From Leptolyngbya sp. SIO1E4 (GTDB taxonomy: Bacteria; Cyanobacteriota; Cyanobacteriia; Phormidesmidales; Phormidesmidaceae), in the NCBI GenBank assembly GCA_010672825.2, contig JAAHFU020000003.1, positions 248,001 through 312,000 of the forward strand: DNA of 64,000 nt, written 5' to 3'. The notes beneath the pieces are model-generated. The model saw nothing but the letters and a program-made list of their open reading frames with translations. It was not told where the DNA came from and did not search any database. A program made the translations under genes and the position numbers. Of the stretch, positions 25,853 through 35,000 are shown one piece after another; the stretch's first letter is position 1, and every line of letters begins with the position of its first letter.

Positions 25853-28800
25853 GTGCAACTTGTTAGACCCCAGTGGATACCCAGTCTGTCAGACCGGCTA
25901 ACCCAGCTATTGCTGCTAGCCGCAACCATGCTGATCTACAGCGTGTTAGGGATGGCGATCGGCAATTCCCTGTTTGTCAGCTATGTCGGGGCTCAGCATC
26001 TCCCCTTAGCGTTCATGCTGATTGGGCTGTGTTCGATGCCTGCCTACGGGCTATTTTCTCAGGTCGTCGATCGCTATAGCCGCCTGCAGCTCTTTCGCTA
26101 TGTACTACTGGGGTCAATTGTGGTGGCCTTGGGGTTGCGTCTGTTGCTGATGCAAGAATCTCCCTATGCCTATTACATTCTGCTGATTACCGTCTTCTTT
26201 CAGTGGGACTTTCACAACAATGTGCTGTATCCCAGCCTGCTCACTGACTATTTCACCACCCTGGAATATAAGCGATATGCCCCCTATATTGGCATGGCCC
26301 AAGCGGTGGGCATGCTGGCGGGCGGCGGCTTGACCACGCTGCTATCGCACTATTTCAGAACGCGAGATTTGCTGCTGTGTTTACCCGTTGTGTTTGGGCT
26401 CGGGATTGTGCAGCTGCTGTATTTAGAAAGTTCGCAACGTCAGTTAACCCCAACCAAAGCAGAGCCCTCGGTCAGCGTTCTAGAGTCTCTGCAGACGTTT
26501 CCTGATTTGGTCAAGCGCTACCCGCTCGTGCTGTTTCTGGCCAGCAGCAGCTTCCTGCTAGTGATTATTTACATCAGCTCTGAGTTTTTGTGGTTCAACA
26601 TCTACGGTGATCATTTCAGCGATCAGGCGCTGACGGGCTTTTTAGGGCTCATGCGCATTGTAATTAGCGTGGTTCAAATTGCCGTGATCTATGGGGTGAC
26701 GCGACCGCTCTTGAAAGTTGTCGGGGTGGCTCAGATGAATCCGGTCTATCCCCTGACGACGCTGGCCAGCTTTGCCGGCTTGATGTCTCATTTCGGGTTG
26801 CCTGCGGCGATTGGCCTGCACATTAACGGCGACGCTTTTTATAAAGCCATTAACCTGCCAGTTCATCAGCTTAACTACAATGCCATTCCCCGTGAGTTTA
26901 TTGGCCGCATTCGAGCCCTGAGTGACGGGTTTATTTACGCCATCGGCCTGACCCTGGCGGGGGGCCTGCTCTGGATCTGCGAGACCCATCTCAGCCTGCT
27001 CCAGATTACCTGGCTGGTGGCAGGGCTCACCGGGCTGCTGCTGGTGGTGCGGCTGCCCATGGGGCGATTCTACGCCAGCGGCTTGGAAGAGATGATTCGC
27101 TCTAACAGCATCAATCTCGATGAATTTGACACCTATCCCATTCCGTTATCGCCTCAGTCTAAGGAGGCGGTGCGAGAGCTTTTGACCGACCCAGACCGCT
27201 ACACCCAGTTCAAGGGGCTAGAGTTAGCCGCCAGAATGGATCAGCCTGGGGAGTTTTTAAAGGAAGTAGAGGCCCTCATTCCAGGGGCAGATGTGCAGGT
27301 GTATGGGGGGGCGATCGCGCTGTTTGCCCACTGCCCTGATCTGCTCGATCACTTTCAACAGCGGCTGCAAGTGCCCGCCCTGCAAGCCTTTGCCCTAGAA
27401 GTGCTGCTCATTAACCAGTACCGCCCCCGCCCAGATCAGATCCCCCCTTGGCTGCAGAGTCCCCAAACTGCCCTGCGAGTTCTGGGGGCGATCGCCCAAA
27501 TCCTCACGGATCCGGCCTCTGTCCCCACCTGGCCTGCAGAACTCGATAGCGCCACCGCACGCATCATCATTCGCGTGGTGGCCTACAGCAATACCCCGGC
27601 GCTAACCCCCTTGATTCCCCAGGTTGTGCTGATTCAGCCCAATGCAGATGTGATTCGGGCGGGCTTAGAGGTGCTGCTGCCGCTTACCCAACGGGGCGAT
27701 GAAACCGTTGCCAACATTGCGCGCACCCAGTTAGATCACCCTGACCCGATGGTGCGTATGGCCGCCTTCGATTTGCTGCGGGTGACCCGCTGCCCAGACC
27801 AGCTCACCGCGATCGGGGAGGGCTTGGGCGATAACGACCCACGGGTACGGCAGCGCGCGGCCAGCGCCTTAGCCGCCTATGACCGGGCGGGTCTAGCCCT
27901 GGCCAAAGCCAGTCTGTCCGCACCAGAAAGTGAGGTGGTCGACACGGCAATTACCGCCATTGGCTTAGTGCGCACCAAATATGCCAGCAACCTGCTGTTC
28001 GACTACCTGACCCCCAGCTACAAGCAGCTGATCCAAACCCGCAAGTGGCAGCAGCAAATTCCCAGCGATGATCCCAGGTGGCAGCCGCTGCGGGTAGCCA
28101 TTACCGATTACCACGAGCGCCTGATTCAAAAGGTGCTGTATGTTCTCTCAGCGTTGGGGTATGCTCGCACCGTTAATACGGTCAACCGGCTGTTGGCGGC
28201 TAGCGACCAAAGCGAGTTGGAAAACGCCATTGAAGTGTTGGCCTCGCTGAGTCACCGTCGCTTTGTCATGCCGCTGATGCCGTTACTAGAAGCCCGCAGC
28301 ACCCCCGAACAAACGATTAACCGCGTTCAAGCCACACCGCAATGGCTTAGAAGCAAAGGGTACCGACTTTTGCTTGAGGCTCTAGAATTAAAAGATCGTT
28401 GGATCAAGACCGGTGCCCTGATTGCGCTATCAACGGTGCCTTCGGCGCTGGTTAACGATCCTGACCCATTTGTGAAACAGGTCGCCAGCCAGATCTTTGG
28501 GGCCATTGACCAGTCAACTCTGCCTGCCAATACTGCCATGAACCGACTGTTACTGCTTAAAAACGTGGCGCTCTTTAAAAACCTCTCTTTAGACGAGCTG
28601 TTGCTCATCGACAAGAGCCTGGAGCAAACCCACGTACTGGCACATGAAACCATCTTTGCAGAAGGAGACTGGGGCTCACACCTGTATATCATTGCCGACG
28701 GCACCGTACAGCTTGTCAAAAAAATCGACAGCGCCCCCCGCGAACTTAAGCAGCTGAGCCGGGGTCAATATTTTGGCGAGGTGGCGCTGTTTGACGATGC

Positions 28801-29023
28801 TCCCCGTTGGGACGGTGCAATTGCGATCGAAGACTGCACCCTGTTGAAGCTAGAAAAGAATCGTTTTCTCAGCCTCATTACCCAGCGTCCGCACATCATT
28901 TTGGAGATTTGTCGATTCCTGAGCCAGCGCCTGAGAGAAACCGATAAGCACCATTCTGATAAAACCCTGGCCGCCTCGGTAGAATCGGCTGAATCTGCCG
29001 ACAGCAAAGCCTTTTCAGCTTGA
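25853..29023 (+). CDS. MFS/nucleotide-carrier-like protein fused to HEAT repeats and cNMP-binding domain
   Basis: The 1056-aa product has three parts. Residues 1-420 are a 12-helix carrier domain resembling the ADP/ATP translocase-like MFS group (SYVGAQHLPLAFMLIGLCSM, QWDFHNNVLYPSLLTDYF, NAIPREFIGRIRALSDGFIY). Residues 430-880 are helical HEAT/armadillo-type repeats (DPMVRMAAFDLLRVTRCPDQ, NDPRVRQRAASALAAYD). Residues 895-1035 form a cyclic-nucleotide-binding domain with FAEGDWGSHLYIIADGTVQLV and the phosphate cassette FGEVALFDDAPRW. The start is a GTG at 25853. The fusion suggests transport gated by a cyclic nucleotide. The cassette retains the FGE(x)AL pattern, although the Arg expected in the classic RxA motif appears as RW. 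Confidence 0.8.
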   Translation: MQLVRPQWIPSLSDRLTQLLLLAATMLIYSVLGMAIGNSLFVSYVGAQHLPLAFMLIGLCSMPAYGLFSQVVDRYSRLQLFRYVLLGSIVVALGLRLLLMQESPYAYYILLITVFFQWDFHNNVLYPSLLTDYFTTLEYKRYAPYIGMAQAVGMLAGGGLTTLLSHYFRTRDLLLCLPVVFGLGIVQLLYLESSQRQLTPTKAEPSVSVLESLQTFPDLVKRYPLVLFLASSSFLLVIIYISSEFLWFNIYGDHFSDQALTGFLGLMRIVISVVQIAVIYGVTRPLLKVVGVAQMNPVYPLTTLASFAGLMSHFGLPAAIGLHINGDAFYKAINLPVHQLNYNAIPREFIGRIRALSDGFIYAIGLTLAGGLLWICETHLSLLQITWLVAGLTGLLLVVRLPMGRFYASGLEEMIRSNSINLDEFDTYPIPLSPQSKEAVRELLTDPDRYTQFKGLELAARMDQPGEFLKEVEALIPGADVQVYGGAIALFAHCPDLLDHFQQRLQVPALQAFALEVLLINQYRPRPDQIPPWLQSPQTALRVLGAIAQILTDPASVPTWPAELDSATARIIIRVVAYSNTPALTPLIPQVVLIQPNADVIRAGLEVLLPLTQRGDETVANIARTQLDHPDPMVRMAAFDLLRVTRCPDQLTAIGEGLGDNDPRVRQRAASALAAYDRAGLALAKASLSAPESEVVDTAITAIGLVRTKYASNLLFDYLTPSYKQLIQTRKWQQQIPSDDPRWQPLRVAITDYHERLIQKVLYVLSALGYARTVNTVNRLLAASDQSELENAIEVLASLSHRRFVMPLMPLLEARSTPEQTINRVQATPQWLRSKGYRLLLEALELKDRWIKTGALIALSTVPSALVNDPDPFVKQVASQIFGAIDQSTLPANTAMNRLLLLKNVALFKNLSLDELLLIDKSLEQTHVLAHETIFAEGDWGSHLYIIADGTVQLVKKIDSAPRELKQLSRGQYFGEVALFDDAPRWDGAIAIEDCTLLKLEKNRFLSLITQRPHIILEICRFLSQRLRETDKHHSDKTLAASVESAESADSKAFSA

Positions 29024-29084
29024 CTGCTCGATAGAGAATCATCCCTGGATTCAGCAACGCCCAAAATTGATAGCAACCTGCCAC

Positions 29085-29172
29085 CAAATCAAGCACACCG
29101 TATTCCCTAGACCCCAAACCCTAGCCCCTGTCTTGACCCGGATGGGCTGAACCCAACTGAGCAAAGCGATCA
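29085..29172 (+). repeat. Family C element, degenerate
   Basis: ATCAAGCACACCG, CCTAGACCCCAAACCCTAG and CTGTCTTGACCCGGATGG match the reference copy, but the ends have drifted. Confidence 0.6.
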
Positions 29173-29181
29173 GTCAGCCTG

Positions 29182-29718
29182 CTAAGTGCTGATAATCGTC
29201 ATGTCCTTAAGGTGTAGTTCGCCTTGATAAAGAATATGGGGAATCCGATGAAAAAGCAGGGGAGAATCTCCCTGTTTTTGACTCATTTGATAATAGGTAA
29301 GCGTGGCTTCAGGCAGCTTAGAGAGCGCTGGTAGTGATGCATAGTTAAAGGGTCTAAAAGCCTCTGCCGATTTAGTAAAATCGCGATATTTTTTAGGTGG
29401 GCTGAGATAAATCGCAGTATTTTGAGAATTAAAATTCATCGTCATCGGATTCACCTGAAACCACTGCATGGTCGTGGGCGTGAATCCTGCTGAAATTAAA
29501 GCCTCACGGATTAAATTGGGATGAACCGGAGAGAAATGTAAAACATCATTCCATAAACATCCCAGTGGCGGAATAATTTGTTGGGTGAGGGATTCTCTGC
29601 CAAGGTACTTCTTAGCATGGGCGACGTAGAGTGCAGGCAGTTTTTGCTTTAACGTATTGAGCGGATAAAGGATAGATCCGGTTAGATTGGGGGGGACACG
29701 ATGATAGAGATAATTCAC
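29182..29718 (-). CDS. Conserved protein of unknown function
   Basis: The 178-aa soluble protein starts MNYLYHRVPPNLTGSILYPL and continues with LKQKLPALYVAHAKKYLGRE and the central block LGCLWNDVLHFSPVHPNLIREAL. This block recurs, as I recall, in short hypothetical proteins of several bacterial phyla, always starting with a YHRVP motif. The function is unknown. No signal peptide, metal motif or membrane segment is visible. It is a single gene downstream of, and convergent with, the carrier fusion gene. Confidence 0.75.
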   Translation of the reverse strand: MNYLYHRVPPNLTGSILYPLNTLKQKLPALYVAHAKKYLGRESLTQQIIPPLGCLWNDVLHFSPVHPNLIREALISAGFTPTTMQWFQVNPMTMNFNSQNTAIYLSPPKKYRDFTKSAEAFRPFNYASLPALSKLPEATLTYYQMSQKQGDSPLLFHRIPHILYQGELHLKDMTIIST

Positions 29719-29888
29719 AAGTCGTGCCCTTTTGAGTCGTTAAGGGATGGGACAGTTCTGAAAATATAGGTTTGAAAATCCCTGGGTTTTGCTGGAGTAC
29801 TTCAAATGCGCTAACCTGTACCAGTCATCCGGATCTGACCACAGCTTTATCCTTAAAAGCGCTAAAAACCCTACACGAATGATTTGCG

Positions 29889-30149
29889 TTAAGCGACAGG
29901 TGGAATTGATTCTAGAAAGCTAATCAATGCCCTTAAAAATCTCTTGCCCACGAGCATACCCAATATCCCGCAGACTATAACGAGTGCTCCCAAAAAACCG
30001 ATGTATAAATTTTTCCACGCTATTATAGATGTCGAAATATAAAACGCAGGAAGCATGGCAAGTACGACCCCGAGTGTGCCTCCTAACAGAAATTGATAAA
30101 CTAGATCACCTAAAGTACGAGGTTTTGGTAAATCATTTTCAGATGGCAT
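29889..30149 (-). CDS. Small two-helix membrane protein
   Basis: The 86-aa protein has a hydrophilic start (MPSENDLPKPRTLGDLVYQF), two hydrophobic helices (about 22-45 and 48-68) and a basic tail. GGAGAG precedes the ATG with good spacing. No family is recognised. It follows a 170-base AT-rich spacer and lies divergent from the HTH-AAA gene. Confidence 0.6.
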   Translation of the reverse strand: MPSENDLPKPRTLGDLVYQFLLGGTLGVVLAMLPAFYISTSIIAWKNLYIGFLGALVIVCGILGMLVGKRFLRALISFLESIPPVA

Positions 30150-30460
30150 AACAGGACTCTCTCCTTTAGGGGCTGCAGTGGCCTATTGGTGAACCTATTG
30201 ATAACGACTTTGCATCTCTTTCAAGTTAATGTTAACGAATAGTCGCTGTATTTTGGTTGACCTCAAAGTTATCAACCTGGTTGGCCAAATAAACTGTCAA
30301 ATAAATTGTCCAGTTGGTGGATGTAGTCAGAAAACTGAACCTGTTACAGTAAGACGCTTGATTTAAAGCAGACTGCCCAAGGCTTAGCGTTATGGCCATT
30401 GAGACCACATTATGGGTGTCTCGCCATAGCTTGCTCCATCGTGAAGTTGGCATCTTAGGG
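30150..30460. promoter_or_regulatory. Divergent promoter spacer
   Basis: About 310 bases between the divergent small membrane protein and the HTH-AAA gene, moderately AT-rich with several AACTG/CAGTT motifs. No hairpin or repeat of the window families was found. An in-frame ATG at 30392 could extend the downstream gene into it. Confidence 0.35.
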
Positions 30461-31762
30461 ATGACGATCGCCAAGTTCAACCGTGTTTTTGAAGACCTGA
30501 CACCACGGCAGCGCAAAGTGCTGCAAGAATTTTTGGCTGGCTGCACGGATGAGGAAATCGCCCGATCGCTCTACTTAGAACCCTCTACAGTCAGACGGCA
30601 CCTGGCGAACATCTGTAAGCGGTTTAATCTCAGTGGCTTAGATCAGAGTCGCTATTCCCATCGGGATGAGCTTATCGACCTGTTTGCACAATTCAAGCCA
30701 GACATGGTTAGCCCAACTCTGATAGGCAAACTCGGCCTATCAGAACCTGAATTTCCTGGAAAACCGCTACCCTTAAATTCTCTGCGCTACGTTCAACGCC
30801 CCATTGAGCAACGATGTCAGCGGGAGATCCTTAAACCGGGCGCCCTCATCCGCATTCGGGCTCCCAGGCGCACGGGCAAAACCTCTCTGCTAAATCAGCT
30901 GTTAGGGTATGCCCGTTCAGCGTCCATCCGCACAATTTATTTGAACCTGCGTCAGACAGAAGCCCCTTTTTTGGCCAGTTTAGATGCCCTGCTGCGGTGG
31001 TTAAGCACCCTGATGAGTCAGCAGCTCGGTATTCCTCCTCGACTCGACGACTATTGGGATCATGAAAACTTTGGCAGCATTGTGAGCTGTACAACCTATG
31101 TTCAAGAGCATCTCCTGAGTCAGTGCCCCCATGAACTGCTGTTAGCCATTGATGAAGCCGACTGGTTATTTGAAGTGCCGAAAATAGCCCAAGGCTTTTT
31201 TGCCTTACTCAGAAGCTGGCATGAGGAAGCCAATAATCTCCCCCTTTGGCAACATTTACGCCTTGTGGTGGTGCATTCAACAGATGTGTACATTCCGCTC
31301 AACATTCACCAGTCTCCGTTTAATGTGGGGTTGCCCGTACGGTTGCCGAACTTTTCGGTAGAGCAGGTTCGGCTATTGGCCCTGCGCTATGACCTCAACG
31401 AAGCGACCCTGGCCAAGATTGATGCGCTAGTGACCCTGACCGGTGGCCATCCCTATCTAGTGCAGTTAGCTTTATATGCACTCTGGCGCCAAGAAAGTGA
31501 GTTTGATGAGTTATTGAAAATGGCCTCCACCCAGTCTGGCATTTACAGTCATGACCTCCGACGCTGTTGGCAACTGCTACAGAATTGCCCTGATTTGCTG
31601 TCGTCTCTCAAGGCCGTGATTGAGGCATCCCCTGAGGGAGCACAGCTAGACCCCGTCTGCGCATACAAGCTGGAAAGTATGGGCTTAGTGCGACTGCAGG
31701 GCAATTGGGTCACCCTGAGCTGCGACCTCTATCGGCAGTATTTTAGCGATCGCCTGCTGTGA
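30461..31762 (+). CDS. HTH-AAA ATPase (AAA_35-like) with N-terminal LuxR/vMAP-type helix-turn-helix
   Basis: The 433-aa protein starts MTIAKFNRVFEDLTPRQRKV, then a GerE-like helix-turn-helix (CTDEEIARSLYLEPSTVRRHLANICKRF) and the block SHRDELIDLFAQFKPDMV. That order is typical of cyanobacterial proteins placed with vWA-MoxR/STAND conflict systems. An AAA-like ATPase follows with Walker A APRRTGKTS and Walker B LLLAIDEAD, and a C-terminal winged-helix-like region with LTGGHPYLVQLALYAL. The frame also has an ATG at 30392, but residues before MTIAKF are not family-like. The TGA stop overlaps a GTG at 31759, so coupling with the AAA-WD40 frame is possible. Confidence 0.8.
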   Translation: MTIAKFNRVFEDLTPRQRKVLQEFLAGCTDEEIARSLYLEPSTVRRHLANICKRFNLSGLDQSRYSHRDELIDLFAQFKPDMVSPTLIGKLGLSEPEFPGKPLPLNSLRYVQRPIEQRCQREILKPGALIRIRAPRRTGKTSLLNQLLGYARSASIRTIYLNLRQTEAPFLASLDALLRWLSTLMSQQLGIPPRLDDYWDHENFGSIVSCTTYVQEHLLSQCPHELLLAIDEADWLFEVPKIAQGFFALLRSWHEEANNLPLWQHLRLVVVHSTDVYIPLNIHQSPFNVGLPVRLPNFSVEQVRLLALRYDLNEATLAKIDALVTLTGGHPYLVQLALYALWRQESEFDELLKMASTQSGIYSHDLRRCWQLLQNCPDLLSSLKAVIEASPEGAQLDPVCAYKLESMGLVRLQGNWVTLSCDLYRQYFSDRLL

Positions 31763-31848
31763 GCCATCTCATCAGCATTCCCAAGGATGAAACAGCGGCC
31801 AGATCCTTGGTTTCAGTTGTCCAAGCTCGAAACGTCTTGGACGTGCCT

Positions 31849-31944
31849 TATAGCGGTATGCAGGCTAATCAAGCACACCCTAGACCCCAAACCCTAGACG
31901 CTGTCTTGACCCAGATGTACTGGACTCAACTGAACAAGGCCATA
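31849..31944 (+). repeat. Family C element inside the AAA-WD40 reading frame
   Basis: TATAGC start, CATA-ended 3' terminus, CCCTAGACCCCAAACCCTAG core. Preceded at 31800-31845 by a half copy of the hairpin repeat seen at 10681. Its 96 bp keep the upstream frame open, giving codons for MYWTQLNKAIA. Confidence 0.85.
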
Positions 31945-32061
31945 GCAACCGGGAACCTTCCAACCGGTATTTTCAAAGCCATCTGTGCATGTTTTTGCAC
32001 AAATCTGACCCTCGATCTAAAAGCAATAGCATGGATGGCAACCCCTCTTCCTGGCAATCAG

Positions 32062-35000
32062 ATGACATCCCTCCAACATGATTTTGAGTATCAAGTCGGC
32101 GGCAGTCTCCGGGCAAATTCTCCCAGTTATGTTGAGCGGCAGGCAGACCAAGACCTCTATGCAAGATTGCGAGTCGGGCATTTTTGCTATGTGTTCAACG
32201 CCCGTCAGATGGGCAAGTCGAGTTTACGGGTTAGGACGATGCGACGCCTCAAAGGCAATGGGGTCTGCTGCATAGCCCTTGATATGACCCGCATTGGTAG
32301 CGAACACCTCACCCCGCAGCAGTGGTATGCCCAAGTCATTTCTGAATTTTGGCGGGGGGCAAAGCTCCATCCGCACCTGAACTTAAAAAGCTGGTTGCAT
32401 GACCATGGGGAGGTACCTTACGCCCACCTGTTAGGGCGTTTCATCGATGAGGTGCTGTTAGATAAGATCCAGCAACCCATCGTAATTTTCATTGATGAAA
32501 TTGACAGCACCCTCAGCCTGCCATTCTCCATCAACGATTTTTTTGCGCTAATTCGAGCCTGCTACAACTATCGAGCAGATGATCACAGATACCGCCGTCT
32601 TACGTTCTGCCTGTTAGGGGTAGCAACCCCTGCAGACCTGATCACCGACAAGATGCGAACACCCTTTAACATTGGGCGCGCGATCGCCCTTAACGGCTTC
32701 ACCCCCGACGAAGTCAATGGACTTATCCGTGGGTTAAAAGGCTCGGTTGCCAACCCCAAGGAGGCGCTACAGCAGATTCTGCATTGGACAGGCGGTCAGC
32801 CGTTTTTGACCCAAAAACTCTGTCAGCTCGCGGCAGAGCTAACCGATCATTCAGTTGAGCACATCGTCCAAACGCATGTAATCACAAACTGGGAATCTCA
32901 AGATGAACCCGCCCACCTGCGAACGATTCGAGACCGGCTGCTGCAGGATGAACAGCGAGCTAATCGACTGCTGGGGCTGTATCAGCAGGTTCTAAGCCAA
33001 GGAAACATGGCAGCGGATGAGAGCGAAGCGCAGATGGAACTGCGGCTATCTGGATTGGTGGTTAAGCAGGGCCGTGACCTGCGAGTCTATAACCCCATTT
33101 ATGCAGCGGTGTTTAACTTAGCCTGGGTCAAGGCGACTTTAAACCAGCTGCGACCTTATGCAGTAGCTTTCAATGCCTGGCGGGCCTCACATGGGGCTGA
33201 TGAGTCGCGACTGTTGCGGGGGCAAGCCCTGGAAGAGGCACTGCAATGGGCCGCAGGGCGGAGTTTAAGCAACCAGGATGCGGAGTTTTTACGCGCCAGT
33301 CAGCAATTTGAAAATCGAGAAACCAAACAGGCCAATGAAATTTTGGCAGCCGCAAACCGCCAAGCTAAATGGCGAATTCGGATGGGTACCGTGGTGCTTG
33401 GTGCGTCCATTTTGGGGGCGATCGCCCTTAACCTCTGGACTAGCAACGCTGCCCGCCGAGCCCAGGAGATCGCCCACATCGAGCGAGAGAGTCGTAATGC
33501 CCTCGACCAGTTTGAGTTTGATCAGACAGCGGCCTTAAGTACCGCCCTACAAGCCGCCCATCAGTTGAGGCAATTCACCGGCAACCAGAAAACCTATCCA
33601 ACCACTCGACCCATCATCGCACTGCAAACAATTTTGGCCCAAATTCAAGAACAAAAGATTCCTTACAACACAACCGTCCAGTTTAGTCATCAGGGCCATC
33701 ATTTCATTACAGATGGAAGGGAGGGCATTACCGTATGGGATGGCCCAAGAAATCAGCGTGTTGCCCTCAAAGAAGTTCCTGAGTTTTCTGATGCAGTATT
33801 GAGTCCCGACGGTAGCCGCATTCTTGTGAGTGGTAATAACAGTGAAGATGATGAGAGATTAGTTCAACTATGGGATTCTCAAGGAAAGTATTTAGCCGCC
33901 TTGGAGGGGCATCCAGATATCGTTAATGTGGCTGAATTTAGCCCCAATAGTCAGTACTTTGTCACCGGCTCTATGGATGGCACAGCTATTTTGTGGAACG
34001 CAGATGGAAAACAAATTTCTAATCTGGGAGAACAAAATGGGCCAATTTTAAGCATACAGTTTAGTCCCGACGGACACCGGATTGGGATTGTCAGGGGAGA
34101 AGGCCCTGGTTCAGGATGGAGTGCTCAGATTGCCCAGGTTTGGAATCTGGAAGGTCAGCAGTTAGAAGCGTTTAACTGGCCTAGCCCATCGTTTTATATA
34201 ACGTTAAACCCAGACCTGGATCAAATTCTTACAGGTGGCCAAGTTTTCACAACCGATGAAGACAGACCTGCCCATCTCTGGGACTTTCAAGGAAATCAGC
34301 TCGCTGAATTCCCAGGAGAAGGGGGCGTTAGCCATATTGAATTTAGTTCTGATGGAGGTCTCATTGCAGCCCACACAAACACGAATTCCACAGTAAACGT
34401 GTGGGATCCTCAAGGAAATCAGCTTGCGAGCTTTAAGGTCAATCAATCGTCTATCAGTGACCTCGAATTCAGCCCAGATGGACGTCAAATTGCGATTGCT
34501 GGATTTTCTGAAAACAGCGGGACTGTTAGCCTTTGGAATCTGAGTGGCGATCGTTTAAAGCAATTTGAAATTCCGAATCGATTCAACATCATCCGGTTTA
34601 GCCCTGATGGTCACAATGTCGTGTTTGAAGAAGGAACGAATGAGGAAGAAATTTCCCTGAGAAGCACTTATTTATTACAGCTACAAGATCAGCAGGCTGT
34701 CACATTTGATGAGCAATCTGCAACTGTAGAAATGATCAGGTTTAGTCCAGACGGCAACTATGTGGCAATGCTTGGCATAGACGATATCACGCGCATCTTT
34801 GACCGTCAGGGCAAACAGATCTCAGCCTTTAAAGGGCATGAGGGTCGAGTAGATGAGATCCAGTTCAGCAATAAAGACAATCGCCTTGTAACCAGTGCAC
34901 ATGATCCGGTTGATGCCACCGTTCGCATCTGGGATGTAGACGGAAATCAGCTTTCAGTTCTAGAAGGGAATTGGATGCCTGAATGGGACAGTCCCATGAG

